A DNA stretch of 64,000 bases, from contig NZ_FMCS01000004.1 of assembly GCF_900091435.1 (NCBI RefSeq), positions 1 to 64,000 on the forward strand, written 5' to 3'. Source of the stretch: Micromonospora chaiyaphumensis (GTDB lineage: Bacteria; Actinomycetota; Actinomycetes; Mycobacteriales; Micromonosporaceae). The position numbers were made by a program, and so were the translations under genes. Shown piece by piece: positions 54,416-61,916 of this stretch (position 1 is the stretch's first letter; each line of letters begins with the position of its first letter). The notes below the pieces were generated by a model. The model made no database searches. It saw only the letters and a list, made by a program, of their open reading frames with translations, and was not told the DNA's origin.

Positions 54416-55312
54416 TCAGAGGTCGACGCTGCACCGCTGGCTGCGGGCGGTCTCGGCGGCCTCGAGCACCGCCACCACCTCGCGCCCGAACCGGACGTCG
54501 CAGCGGTGGTCACGGGTGCCCGCCTCGACCTCCTCCAGCAGCTGGTCGATGGCCGTGCCGAACGCCTGGAGGACGCTGCCGTCGCCCGGCGGGACGGTCT
54601 CGATGCCGTTCTCGCCGAAGAAGACGAAGTCCCGGGTGACCGCCTCGGCCGGCGCGTCGAGGGTGAGCGAGAGCGAGCTGGTGGCGCCGCCGTCGTGGGT
54701 GAGCAGCAGGTGCACGAGACCGCTCGGGCCGTCCGTGGCGGTGACCCGGTTGACCCGGCCGAGCACCGGCAGGATCAGCGACAGCGCGTGCGGGCCGATG
54801 TCCCAGAGCGCGCCCCGGTCCCGCCGCCACTGCGAGCTCCCGTACGGGTTCCCCGGCTGGAAGATCGAGGCGAACATCGTCCCCCGGGCGTGCTGCCAGC
54901 CGCCGGCCGCCGCCGTCGCGGCGAGGAAGCCGGTGACGTTCGGGTGGAACCGCTGGGTGAAGAAGACGACCGAGGCCACCCCGGACGCCTGCGCGGCGTC
55001 GACCACCCGGTCGGCGTCGGCGAGGCTCAGCGCGAGCGGCTTGTCCAGCAGCAGGTGCCGCCCGGCGGTGGCGGCCCGGACGGCGATCTCGGCCTGCACG
55101 TCCGGCGGCAGCGCCACGGCGATCGCGTCGCACGCGCCGAGCAGCGCGTCCACGTCCTCGAAGACCGGTACGCCGTGCCGGGTGGCCAGCACGCCGGCCT
55201 TCACCGGGTCGCGCCCCCAGACCCCCACCAGCTCGGCCCGCGGGTGCGCGTCGATGGCCGCGGCGTGCGTCTCCGCCGCCCAGTGACCCGTGCCGAACAA
55301 GCCGAACCGCAC
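54416..55312 (-). CDS. Gfo/Idh/MocA family oxidoreductase
   Basis: A 298-residue NAD(P)-dependent dehydrogenase for sugars or sugar derivatives. The Rossmann motif is FGLFGTGHWAAETHAAAI, the substrate-binding LLLDKPLALSLADADRVV contains the conserved DKP (EKP type), and WDIGPHALSLILPVLG carries the His near the active site. The length is short for the family. The start is GTG. A 20-base palindrome (CCACCGGCGTACGCCGGTGG) lies 28 bases upstream between a TAGCGT box and the start, so repression by an unknown regulator is possible. Confidence 0.88.
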   Translation of the reverse strand: MRFGLFGTGHWAAETHAAAIDAHPRAELVGVWGRDPVKAGVLATRHGVPVFEDVDALLGACDAIAVALPPDVQAEIAVRAATAGRHLLLDKPLALSLADADRVVDAAQASGVASVVFFTQRFHPNVTGFLAATAAAGGWQHARGTMFASIFQPGNPYGSSQWRRDRGALWDIGPHALSLILPVLGRVNRVTATDGPSGLVHLLLTHDGGATSSLSLTLDAPAEAVTRDFVFFGENGIETVPPGDGSVLQAFGTAIDQLLEEVEAGTRDHRCDVRFGREVVAVLEAAETARSQRCSVDL

Positions 55313-55340
55313 CGCGGACCCCCTGCTGTCGTTCCTGCGC

Positions 55341-55360
55341 CACCGGCGTACGCCGGTGGC
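55341..55360. promoter_or_regulatory. 20-base perfect palindrome (operator or hairpin)
   Basis: CCACCGGCGTACGCCGGTGG, located in the predicted leader of the Gfo/Idh/MocA gene. Confidence 0.5.
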
Positions 55361-55429
55361 CGTGATCCACGCTAGTCGTCCGGCGCGGCCGGCGCGCCGC
55401 GACCCCGCCGGTGAGCCGGGCGACGGTGG

Positions 55430-55448
55430 CTACTACGCGGGTTAGTAG
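55430..55448. promoter_or_regulatory. Operator-like inverted repeat before a membrane-protein pair
   Basis: CTACTA, 7 bases, TAGTAG, overlapping a TAGGCT -10-like sequence about 40 bases before the first gene of the pair. Confidence 0.4.
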
Positions 55449-55486
55449 GCTGTGCCGGTGAATTCGACTGCGCCGGGACGGCGTCG

Positions 55487-55882
55487 ATGACCACCGCGGC
55501 GGCGGCCGGCTCGCCGGTGGACGGGATCCTCGCGACGGCCTCGATCGTGCTGTCGCTCCTCGTCGCGGTCTGGGCCCTGGTGGCGGCCGTCCGCCACCGC
55601 GCGCCGGACCGGCTCCAGTTCGTCGGCCTGGCCGTGCTGGAGGTGGCCCTGCTGGCGCTCACCGTGGTGGCGCTGGTGGCGCTCGGCGGCGGCGAGCGGC
55701 CGGGCGAGCCGGGGGCGTTCTTCGGCTACCTGGTGACGCTGGTCTGCCTGCCGCCGCTGGCCTGGGTCCTGGCCCGGATGGAGCCGACCCGGTGGGGCTC
55801 GGCGATCGTCTGCGCGGTCTGCCTGGTCACCCCGGTGGTGGTGGTCCGCCTGCAGCAGACCTGGGAGGTCGTCGGTGGCTGA
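55487..55882 (+). CDS. Integral membrane protein, function unknown
   Basis: A 131-residue protein with four predicted helices: ILATASIVLSLLVAVWALVAAVRH; LQFVGLAVLEVALLALTVVALVAL; FFGYLVTLVCLPPLAWVLARM; SAIVCAVCLVTPVVVVRLQQ. It has no motif I can name. It overlaps the next gene by eight bases, so the two are probably one operon and may form a complex. Confidence 0.75.
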   Translation: MTTAAAAGSPVDGILATASIVLSLLVAVWALVAAVRHRAPDRLQFVGLAVLEVALLALTVVALVALGGGERPGEPGAFFGYLVTLVCLPPLAWVLARMEPTRWGSAIVCAVCLVTPVVVVRLQQTWEVVGG

Positions 55883-56279
55883 GCAGCGCGCGACGAACCG
55901 GGGGCCGGGCCGGCTGCTGATCGCGGTCTACATCCTCTTCGCGATCGCCGCGACCTCGCGGGCCGGGCTTCAGATCGCCACGAAGTTCGACGAGGCGCCG
56001 GTCGCGTACCTGCTCTCCGCGCTCGCCGCCCTCATCTACATCGTGGCGGCGGTCGGGCTGGCCCGGGCCGGGCACACCGGCCGCCGGGTCGCGCTGGCCT
56101 GCTGCTCGGTGGAGCTGGTCGGGGTGGTCGGCGTCGGCATCCTCAGCCTGGCCGACCGCGAGCTGTTCCCGGACGAGACGGTCTGGTCGGGCTTCGGCAG
56201 CGGCTACGGCTACATCCCGCTGGTGCTGCCGGTGCTCGGCCTGTTCTGGCTCTGGCGCACCCGGCACGACCCCGCCTGA
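55875..56279 (+). CDS. Integral membrane protein, function unknown
   Basis: A 134-residue protein with four predicted helices: LLIAVYILFAIAATSRAGLQIA; VAYLLSALAALIYIVAAVGLARA; RVALACCSVELVGVVGVGIL; YIPLVLPVLGLFWLW. The GTG start has GGGAGG seven bases upstream, inside the previous gene. A polar patch DRELFPDETVWSGFGSGYGY faces one side of the membrane. The neighbour has the same size and topology, which suggests related partners. No family is recognised with certainty. Confidence 0.75.
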   Translation: MAEQRATNRGPGRLLIAVYILFAIAATSRAGLQIATKFDEAPVAYLLSALAALIYIVAAVGLARAGHTGRRVALACCSVELVGVVGVGILSLADRELFPDETVWSGFGSGYGYIPLVLPVLGLFWLWRTRHDPA

Positions 56280-56313
56280 CGGGGCCGTGCCGGGCGGCAC
56301 GCGTACGCGTCAG
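56276..56313. terminator. Bidirectional terminator
   Basis: Outer arms CTGACG/CGTCAG enclose an inner GTGCCG-GG-CGGCAC stem between the convergent membrane-protein and reductase genes; both stop codons lie in the outer arms. Confidence 0.6.
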
Positions 56314-57068
56314 TCCTTGGGGCCGCCGGCGACGTAGATGACCTGGCCGGAGACGAAGGACGCGCCCTCGCTGGCCAGGAACGAGATGGTGTGCGCGACG
56401 TCCTCGGGGCGGCCGGTGCGGCGCACCGGGATCTCGGCGGCGGCGTGCTGCTGGAGCGCGGCGAAGTCGACCTTCATCCGGGCCGCGGTGGCGGCCGTCA
56501 TGTCGGTGACGATGAAGCCCGGCGCGACGGCGTTGACGGTCACCCCGAACGGGCCCAGCTCGATGGCGAGCGTCTTGGTGAAGCCCTGGAGGCCCGCCTT
56601 GGCGGCCGAGTAGTTCGCCTGGCCCCGGTTGCCCAGCGCCGAGGTGCTGGAGAGGTTGACGATCCGGCCCCACTTCCGCTCGACCATGTGCTTCTGTGCG
56701 GCCTGGCTGAACAGGAAGGCGCCGCGCAGGTGCACCCCCAGGACCGTGTCCCAGTCGGCGTCGCTCATCTTGAACAGCAGGTTGTCGCGGAGCACGCCGG
56801 CGTTGTTGACCAGCACGGTCGGCGCGCCCAGCTCGGCGGCGACGCGCTCCACGGCGGCCTCCACCTGGGCGCGATCGGACACGTCGGCGCCCACGCCGAG
56901 CGCCCGCCCGCCGGCAGCGGCGATGGCGTCCACGGTCTCCTTGGTCGCCGACTCCTCGATGTCGACCACGGCGACGGCCATGCCGTCGGCGGCCAGCCGC
57001 CGGGCGGTGGCCGCGCCGATGCCGCGCGCGGCTCCGGTCACGATGGCGACGCGGGGCTCCTCCGACAT
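56310..57068 (-). CDS. FabG-type short-chain dehydrogenase
   Basis: A 252-residue classical SDR. Cofactor motif TGAARGIGAATARRL, NNAG in VLVNNAGVLRDN, and catalytic Ser, Tyr and Lys in VNLSSTSALGNRGQANYSAAKAG are all intact, and the C-terminal GQVIYVAGGPKD is typical. It fits 3-oxoacyl-ACP reductase or acetoacetyl-CoA reductase; the true substrate cannot be told, and an isolated locus argues against the main fatty-acid enzyme. The ribosome site GGGAGG lies inside an inverted repeat TTACC-4-GGTAA, so the repressor site and ribosome site may overlap. Confidence 0.88.
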   Translation of the reverse strand: MSEEPRVAIVTGAARGIGAATARRLAADGMAVAVVDIEESATKETVDAIAAAGGRALGVGADVSDRAQVEAAVERVAAELGAPTVLVNNAGVLRDNLLFKMSDADWDTVLGVHLRGAFLFSQAAQKHMVERKWGRIVNLSSTSALGNRGQANYSAAKAGLQGFTKTLAIELGPFGVTVNAVAPGFIVTDMTAATAARMKVDFAALQQHAAAEIPVRRTGRPEDVAHTISFLASEGASFVSGQVIYVAGGPKD

Positions 57069-57070
57069 GA

Positions 57071-57084
57071 TTACCTCCCGGTAA
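57071..57084 (-). promoter_or_regulatory. Inverted repeat over the FabG-like ribosome site
   Basis: TTACC, 4 bases, GGTAA, three bases before the ATG. It is a candidate operator for a TetR-type regulator or a small mRNA hairpin that masks the ribosome site. Confidence 0.4.
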
Positions 57085-57123
57085 CTTGGGCTCGATCGAA
57101 GGAGCTTAGCGCCGGGGCCGCCG

Positions 57124-58776
57124 TCAGAGGCCGCTGCCCCGGCAGATGCGGATCCACCGGTAGCCGTAACCGGCGAGCTTCAGCCGGTCCAGCTTGCCGA
57201 CCTCCTCGTAGTTGCGGTCGGTGAGCACGTCGATCGGCAGGTCGGCCTCGGGAGCGAGGACGCTCAGGTCCACCTCGGCGTCCTCGGTGCCGAGGTTGTG
57301 CAGGAAGACCATAGTCCCGGTCGGCCCGTCCGCCCGGTGCGCCAGCACGCCGGGCGGCATCGGCACGTCGATGTGGCTGGTGCTCCCGGAGCCGATCTCG
57401 GGGGCCTCCCGGAGCGTACGGATCATCCGCTCGAACCAGCCCAGCAGCGACCTCGGGTCCTTGCGCTGGGCGGTCACGTTGACCTTCTGGTAGCCGTACT
57501 CGCCCTTGTCGATGACCGGGCGGACCAGCTTCTCCGGGTCGGCCGTGGAGAAGCCACCGTTCTCCTTGTACGACCACTGCATCGGGGTGCGGATCGCCTC
57601 CCGGCCGGGCAGCGACAGGTCCTCGCCCATCCCGATCTCCTCGCCGTAGCGCAGCACCGGCGTGCCGCGCAGCGAGAACTGGAGCGCGTACGCCAGCTCG
57701 ATCCGGCGGCGGTCGTTGCCGAGCATCGAGGCGAGCCGGCGGCGGATGCCCCGGCCGTAGAGGCGCATGTCCTCGTCGGGGCCGAACTGGTCGTACACCT
57801 GGTTGCGCTGCTCGGCGGTGAGCCGGGACAGGTCGATCTCGTCGTGGTTGCGCAGGAAGGTGGCCCACTGCCCGCCCTCGGGCAGGGCCGGGGTGTCGCG
57901 CAGCGCCTCGATCACCGGCTCCGGGTCCTGCCGCGCCAGGGCCAGCATCAGCCGCCCGTTCATCATGAAGTCGAAGAGCATGTGGATCCGGTTGGCCGAG
58001 CCGCCGCTGTCACCGAAGTAGACGGGCAGCTGGTCCGGCTCGACGTTCGCCTCGGCCAGCAGGACCGCGTCGCCCCGCCGCCACTGCACGTGCTGGCGCA
58101 GCTCGGTGAGGAAGTCCAGGTCCTTGGGCGAGTTCGGGTTGCCGGCCTCGGTCAGCTCGATGATGAACGGCACGGCGTCCATCCGGAAACCCGAGACGCC
58201 GAGCTGGAGCCAGAACGACATGATCTTCTTGATCTCGGCCCGGACCTGGGGGTTGGCGACGTTGAGGTCCGGCTGGAACTTGTAGAAGCGGTGGTAGTAC
58301 CAGGACTTCGCGGTGCGGTCGTAGCTCCACGTCTCGTTCTGCTCGCCGGGGAAGACCATGCCCTGGTGCCGGTCCGGCGGCGCCTCGTCGCTCCACACGT
58401 ACCAGTTGCGGTAGGGCGAGTCGGGCGAGGACCGGGCGGACTGGAACCACGGGTGCTCGTCCGAGGTGTGGTTGACCACCAGGTCGATGATCACCCGGAT
58501 GCCGCGGTTCCGCGCCTGGTGCAGCAGTTCGGCGAAGTCGCCGAGGGTGCCCAGCTTCGGGCTGACGTTGTAGAAGTCGGTGGCGTCGTAGCCGTCGTCC
58601 CGGTTCGGCGAGGGATGGATGGGGTGCAGCCAGAGGCAGGTCACCCCGAGCCGGGCCAGGTAGTCGAGCCGGCCGATGAGGCCGCGGAAGTCACCCACCC
58701 CGTCGCCGTCGGAGTCAGCGAACGTGTCCACGTCGAGGCAGTAGACCACCGCCTCCTGATACCACCTGTCACCCAT
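57124..58776 (-). CDS. GH13 alpha-amylase-family enzyme, trehalose-synthase-like
   Basis: A 550-residue (beta/alpha)8 glycoside hydrolase. Region I is LVVNHTS (about 99-105), region II GFRMDAVPF with nucleophile Asp200, region III LLAEANVEP with acid/base Glu242, and region IV FLRNHDEID with His311 and Asp312. The opening YCLDVDTFADSDGDGVGDFRGLIGRLDYL and WYYHRFYKFQPDLN resemble trehalose synthase (maltose glucosyltransferase). There is no signal peptide, so it acts in the cytoplasm on maltose-type sugars or glucans. No maltokinase gene follows. It is divergent from the DUF1349 gene. Confidence 0.87.
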   Translation of the reverse strand: MGDRWYQEAVVYCLDVDTFADSDGDGVGDFRGLIGRLDYLARLGVTCLWLHPIHPSPNRDDGYDATDFYNVSPKLGTLGDFAELLHQARNRGIRVIIDLVVNHTSDEHPWFQSARSSPDSPYRNWYVWSDEAPPDRHQGMVFPGEQNETWSYDRTAKSWYYHRFYKFQPDLNVANPQVRAEIKKIMSFWLQLGVSGFRMDAVPFIIELTEAGNPNSPKDLDFLTELRQHVQWRRGDAVLLAEANVEPDQLPVYFGDSGGSANRIHMLFDFMMNGRLMLALARQDPEPVIEALRDTPALPEGGQWATFLRNHDEIDLSRLTAEQRNQVYDQFGPDEDMRLYGRGIRRRLASMLGNDRRRIELAYALQFSLRGTPVLRYGEEIGMGEDLSLPGREAIRTPMQWSYKENGGFSTADPEKLVRPVIDKGEYGYQKVNVTAQRKDPRSLLGWFERMIRTLREAPEIGSGSTSHIDVPMPPGVLAHRADGPTGTMVFLHNLGTEDAEVDLSVLAPEADLPIDVLTDRNYEEVGKLDRLKLAGYGYRWIRICRGSGL

Positions 58777-58847
58777 GCCCCGTCTACTTCTCCGGTCGGC
58801 GGCTGCGGCAAACCCACAGCCCGGCGCGCGCCCGGTACGGTGCCGGC

Positions 58848-59447
58848 ATGAGCGTCGACACCCGTTCCCTCGACTGGTCCGCCGGCACCTGGCTCAACCC
58901 GCCGGAGCGAACCGAATCGGTAGGCGACGCGCTGCTGGTCGAGCCGCGCGGGGGCAGCGACTTCTGGCGGCGGACCAGCTACGGCTTCGTGCACGACGAC
59001 GGCTCCGCGCTGCTCGCCCCGTTCCCCGTGGACAGTGCCGTGGAGGTGAGCTTCCGGCTCGACTACGCGGCCCAGTTCGACCAGGCCGGCGTGCTGGTCC
59101 GGGTGGACGAGCGGCGGTGGACGAAGGCCGGTGTGGAGGTCAGCGACGGCGAGCCGCAGGTCGGCGCGGTGGTCACCGACGAGCGGTCCGACTGGTCGGT
59201 GGCCCCGGTGCCGGAGTGGTCGGGACGGGACGTGACGGTCCGGGTCAGCCGGGCCGGTGACGCGCTGACCGTCCGCGCGCGGGTGGAGGCCGAGCCGTGG
59301 CGGCTTGTCCGGGTGGCCCCGCTGGACCCGGAGGCGGAGGCGGCGGCCGGGCCGTACTGCTGCTCGCCGAGCCGCGGCGGCCTGGTGGTCCGCTTCAGCG
59401 GCTGGCGGCGGGGGCCGGCGGACGCGGCGCTGCACCCGGAGGGCTGA
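58848..59447 (+). CDS. DUF1349 family protein (concanavalin-like fold)
   Basis: A 199-residue protein: WLNPPERTESVGDALLVEPRGGSDFWRRTSYGF, VEVSFRLDYAAQFDQAGVLVRVDERRWTKAGVEVSDG and VRVSRAGDALTVRAR are the hallmark blocks of DUF1349 (YesU-like, Regulation of enolase 1). Structurally such proteins are beta-jelly rolls, and a carbohydrate role has been suggested. There is no signal peptide. It is transcribed away from the GH13 gene across 71 bases, with no visible operator. Confidence 0.85.
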   Translation: MSVDTRSLDWSAGTWLNPPERTESVGDALLVEPRGGSDFWRRTSYGFVHDDGSALLAPFPVDSAVEVSFRLDYAAQFDQAGVLVRVDERRWTKAGVEVSDGEPQVGAVVTDERSDWSVAPVPEWSGRDVTVRVSRAGDALTVRARVEAEPWRLVRVAPLDPEAEAAAGPYCCSPSRGGLVVRFSGWRRGPADAALHPEG

Positions 59448-59540
59448 CCCGGCGGGTCGTGGGGCCGATCACCGGCAGGTGTGACCGGCCCCGGTCGGGG
59501 TACCAGTCCCGGATCCCCGGCACCGCGCGGAAGGACGCCC

Positions 59541-60203
59541 ATGGCACACGCCCAGAACGTCGACCCGAACCAGTTCACCGGGCTGACCGGCTGGGTGGCG
59601 AGCGTGATCGACTCGTTCGGCGCGGTCGGGGTGGCCCTGCTGGTCGCCCTGGAGAGCATCGTCCCGCCGATCCCGAGCGAGGTCGTGCTGGCCATGGCGG
59701 GCTACCTCGCCGCCGAGGGCCGGTTCAACGTGGTGCTGATCGTGCTGGCCGCGACGGCCGGCTCGCTGCTCGGCGCGCTGGTGCTCTACTGGCTCGGCGC
59801 CGCGCTCGGCGAGGAGCGGCTCAAGCGCTGGCTGGACCACATCCCGCTGGTGGACCGGGAGGACCTGGAGAAGGCCGACCGCTGGTTCGAACGGCACGGC
59901 CGGTGGGCCGTGCTCATCGGCCGGGTGGTGCCGGTGGTGCGCAGCCTGGTCTCGGTGCCGGCCGGCGCGAACCGCATGCCGCTGGGCGAGTTCATCCTGC
60001 TCACCACGCTGGGCAGCGGGGTGTGGAACGCGCTGATCGTCGGGGCCGGTTTCGCCCTCGGCTCGCGCTGGCAGCAGGTCGACCGGTACAGCCACTGGTT
60101 CAACTACGCGATCTTCGCGGTCTTCGCCCTGATGATCGTCAGCTGGGTGGTCAAGAAGGTACGCCGGCGGCGCGCCCGGCGGTCGGTGACCGCCGGGCGC
60201 TGA
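59541..60203 (+). CDS. DedA family membrane protein
   Basis: A 220-residue polytopic protein. Family motifs are ESIVPPIPSEVVLAMAGYLA (the re-entrant Glu and Pro segment), FERHGRWAVLIGRVVPVVRSLVSVPAGANRMPLGEF and the C-terminal helix AIFAVFALMIVSWVV followed by a basic tail. DedA proteins are thought to flip undecaprenyl phosphate or phospholipids and support envelope stability. ATG at 59541 with GAAGGA six bases upstream is chosen over an upstream start. It converges on the chitinase gene. Confidence 0.92.
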   Translation: MAHAQNVDPNQFTGLTGWVASVIDSFGAVGVALLVALESIVPPIPSEVVLAMAGYLAAEGRFNVVLIVLAATAGSLLGALVLYWLGAALGEERLKRWLDHIPLVDREDLEKADRWFERHGRWAVLIGRVVPVVRSLVSVPAGANRMPLGEFILLTTLGSGVWNALIVGAGFALGSRWQQVDRYSHWFNYAIFAVFALMIVSWVVKKVRRRRARRSVTAGR

Positions 60204-60210
60204 CCGCGGT

Positions 60211-60228
60211 GCGGGATCAGAATCCCGC
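60211..60228. terminator. Hairpin between DedA and chitinase genes
   Basis: GCGGGAT, loop CAGA, ATCCCGC: a 7-base-pair stem overlapping the chitinase stop, 8 bases after the DedA stop. Confidence 0.45.
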
Positions 60229-61782
60229 GGTGATGCTGGTGAACTCCCAGGTGTTCTGGGCGATGCCGGAGCAGTTGGAGACCACCCCGCCGCCCGGGCA
60301 CGGCCGGTCCCGGTTGACCGACCAGAAGGTGAACCGGGCGAGCCCGCGGGCCTTGGCCCAGTCCCGGATCTGGGTCCAGGTGGCCGGCGTGGTCAGCTCC
60401 TGCTGGTCGGACAGGCCGTTCATGCCGGAGAGGCCCATGTGGGCGTAGGCCGTGGCGTCGGACCAGCCGAAGGCCGTCTTCAGGGCGTTCTTCAGGCCCT
60501 CGGCGGCGTTGACCGTGCTCTGGTACATGTTCGCGCCGCCGCCGAAGTCGAACGGCATGATGGTGAAGACGTCGATGTTGGCGCCCCTCGCGGCGGCCTG
60601 GTTGATCAGCCGGGTGCCGTAGTACGACGGCCCGGTGGTCGAGGTGCCGAAGGTGACGATCGTCTTGATCCCCGGGTTGTTCTGCTTGACGATCTTCAGG
60701 GCGTCCAGGATCCGGTCCTGCACGACCTCGTTCTCGAACTCGTCGGTGTTCTCGATGTCGATGTCGATCGCCTTGAGGTTGTAGGCGTTGATGACCTGCT
60801 GGTAGGCGCCGGCCAGCGCGCTGGCCGAGGAGCAGTTCGGTCCCAGCTTGTTGCCCTGCCAGCCGCCGAACGACGGGATGACGTCACCGCCGGCCGCCTT
60901 GATCGCGGCGATGGTGCTGGCGTGCGTGCCGCCGGTGAGCGGCCCGCTGCCGTCCCAGGCCGGGGTGCAGCCGCCGCCGGAGAGCACGAACGCGATGGTG
61001 AACCACTTGATGCCGGTCGCGCCCATCACCGTGGACGGCGCGGGCGGGTCGCCCCAGCCCGGGTAGAGGTAGGGCGCGGCGGCCATCGCGCCGCCACCCC
61101 CGCCGGTGCAGCCGGTGGTGGTGGCCGACACCGCAGCCGACTTCGCCGACTCCCCGCTGGCGTTGTACGCGGCCACCGTGTAGCTGTGCCCGGTGCAGGC
61201 GCCGAGACCGGAGACGGTGGCCGAGGTGCCGGTGACGGTGGCCTTCACGGTGCCGCCCTCGTAGACGCGGTAGCCGGTGACCGTGCCGGAGACGGCGTTC
61301 CAGGCCAGCGAGACCGAGGTGTTGGCGGTGCCGGTGACCCGCAGGCCGCCCGGGATGGCCGGGGCGCCCGGGTTGCCGCCGCCCCCGCCGCTGCACGAGC
61401 CGCCGTTGACCGTGCAGTTGGTCGGGTTGCCGGTGCCGTTGACGTTGAAGCCGAAGGTGGTGCTGGCGCCCGGGGCGAGGGTGCCGTTCCAGGACTGGTT
61501 CACCGCCGTGACGTGCTGGCCGGAGGTGGTGAGCCGGGCGTCCCAGAACGAGCCGAGGGTGCTGCCGGCGGGCAGGTCGAACTGGACGTTCCACGAGGAG
61601 ATGGCGGCCGAGGTGTTGTTGGTGACGGTGAACTTGCCCTCGTACCCGGTGTCCCAGGTGGTGGTGCGGACGAAGGCGGCGGTGGCGGCGGAGGCGGGCG
61701 GCGCGGCCAGCACGGTGCCCGCGACCAGGGCGGCGGCGAGCGCGGCGGCGAACGTCGCCACGCGGGTGGAGCGGAGTCTCAC
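60217..61782 (-). CDS. Secreted GH18 chitinase with CBM2 and fibronectin III
   Basis: A 521-residue exported chitinase. The signal peptide runs to about residue 33 (cut near ASAATA). A CBM2 chitin/cellulose-binding domain follows (about 34-130; TTWDTGYEGKFTVTNNTSAAISSWNVQFDLP), then a Gly linker, a fibronectin III domain (about 139-223), another Gly linker and a GH18 barrel (about 232-521). The barrel has SFGGW (the SxGG motif) and the catalytic DxDxE as AIDIDIENTD (Asp340, Asp342, Glu344). The Trp usual after the catalytic Glu is Asn, as in one bacterial GH18 subgroup. The GTG start has GGAGG five bases upstream. It degrades chitin outside the cell. Confidence 0.92.
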   Translation of the reverse strand: MRLRSTRVATFAAALAAALVAGTVLAAPPASAATAAFVRTTTWDTGYEGKFTVTNNTSAAISSWNVQFDLPAGSTLGSFWDARLTTSGQHVTAVNQSWNGTLAPGASTTFGFNVNGTGNPTNCTVNGGSCSGGGGGNPGAPAIPGGLRVTGTANTSVSLAWNAVSGTVTGYRVYEGGTVKATVTGTSATVSGLGACTGHSYTVAAYNASGESAKSAAVSATTTGCTGGGGGAMAAAPYLYPGWGDPPAPSTVMGATGIKWFTIAFVLSGGGCTPAWDGSGPLTGGTHASTIAAIKAAGGDVIPSFGGWQGNKLGPNCSSASALAGAYQQVINAYNLKAIDIDIENTDEFENEVVQDRILDALKIVKQNNPGIKTIVTFGTSTTGPSYYGTRLINQAAARGANIDVFTIMPFDFGGGANMYQSTVNAAEGLKNALKTAFGWSDATAYAHMGLSGMNGLSDQQELTTPATWTQIRDWAKARGLARFTFWSVNRDRPCPGGGVVSNCSGIAQNTWEFTSITAGF

Positions 61783-61843
61783 GGCGTCCTCCAGGGACCG
61801 TTGTGGTGGAGGGTGGGCATTTACGACCGTCGACGTGCGCTCA

Positions 61844-61872
61844 TTATTAAGACTGTTAACTGTTTCTGTCCA
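61844..61872 (-). promoter_or_regulatory. Predicted chitinase promoter
   Basis: On the minus strand TGGACA, a 17-base spacer and TAATAA. The spacer contains GTTAAC, a palindromic core in an AT-rich island that is unusual for this DNA and may be part of an operator. The leader is about 55 bases. Confidence 0.65.
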
Positions 61873-61880
61873 GAGGCAGA

Positions 61881-61907
61881 CCGGGGGTCCCCCGCGGGGA
61901 CCCCCGG
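61881..61907 (-). terminator. Terminator after the GH16 gene
   Basis: CCGGGGGTCCCC, loop CGC, GGGGACCCCCGG: a perfect 12-base-pair stem 9 bases after the GH16 stop and just upstream of the chitinase promoter. Confidence 0.85.
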
Positions 61908-61916
61908 ACCGGCCGC

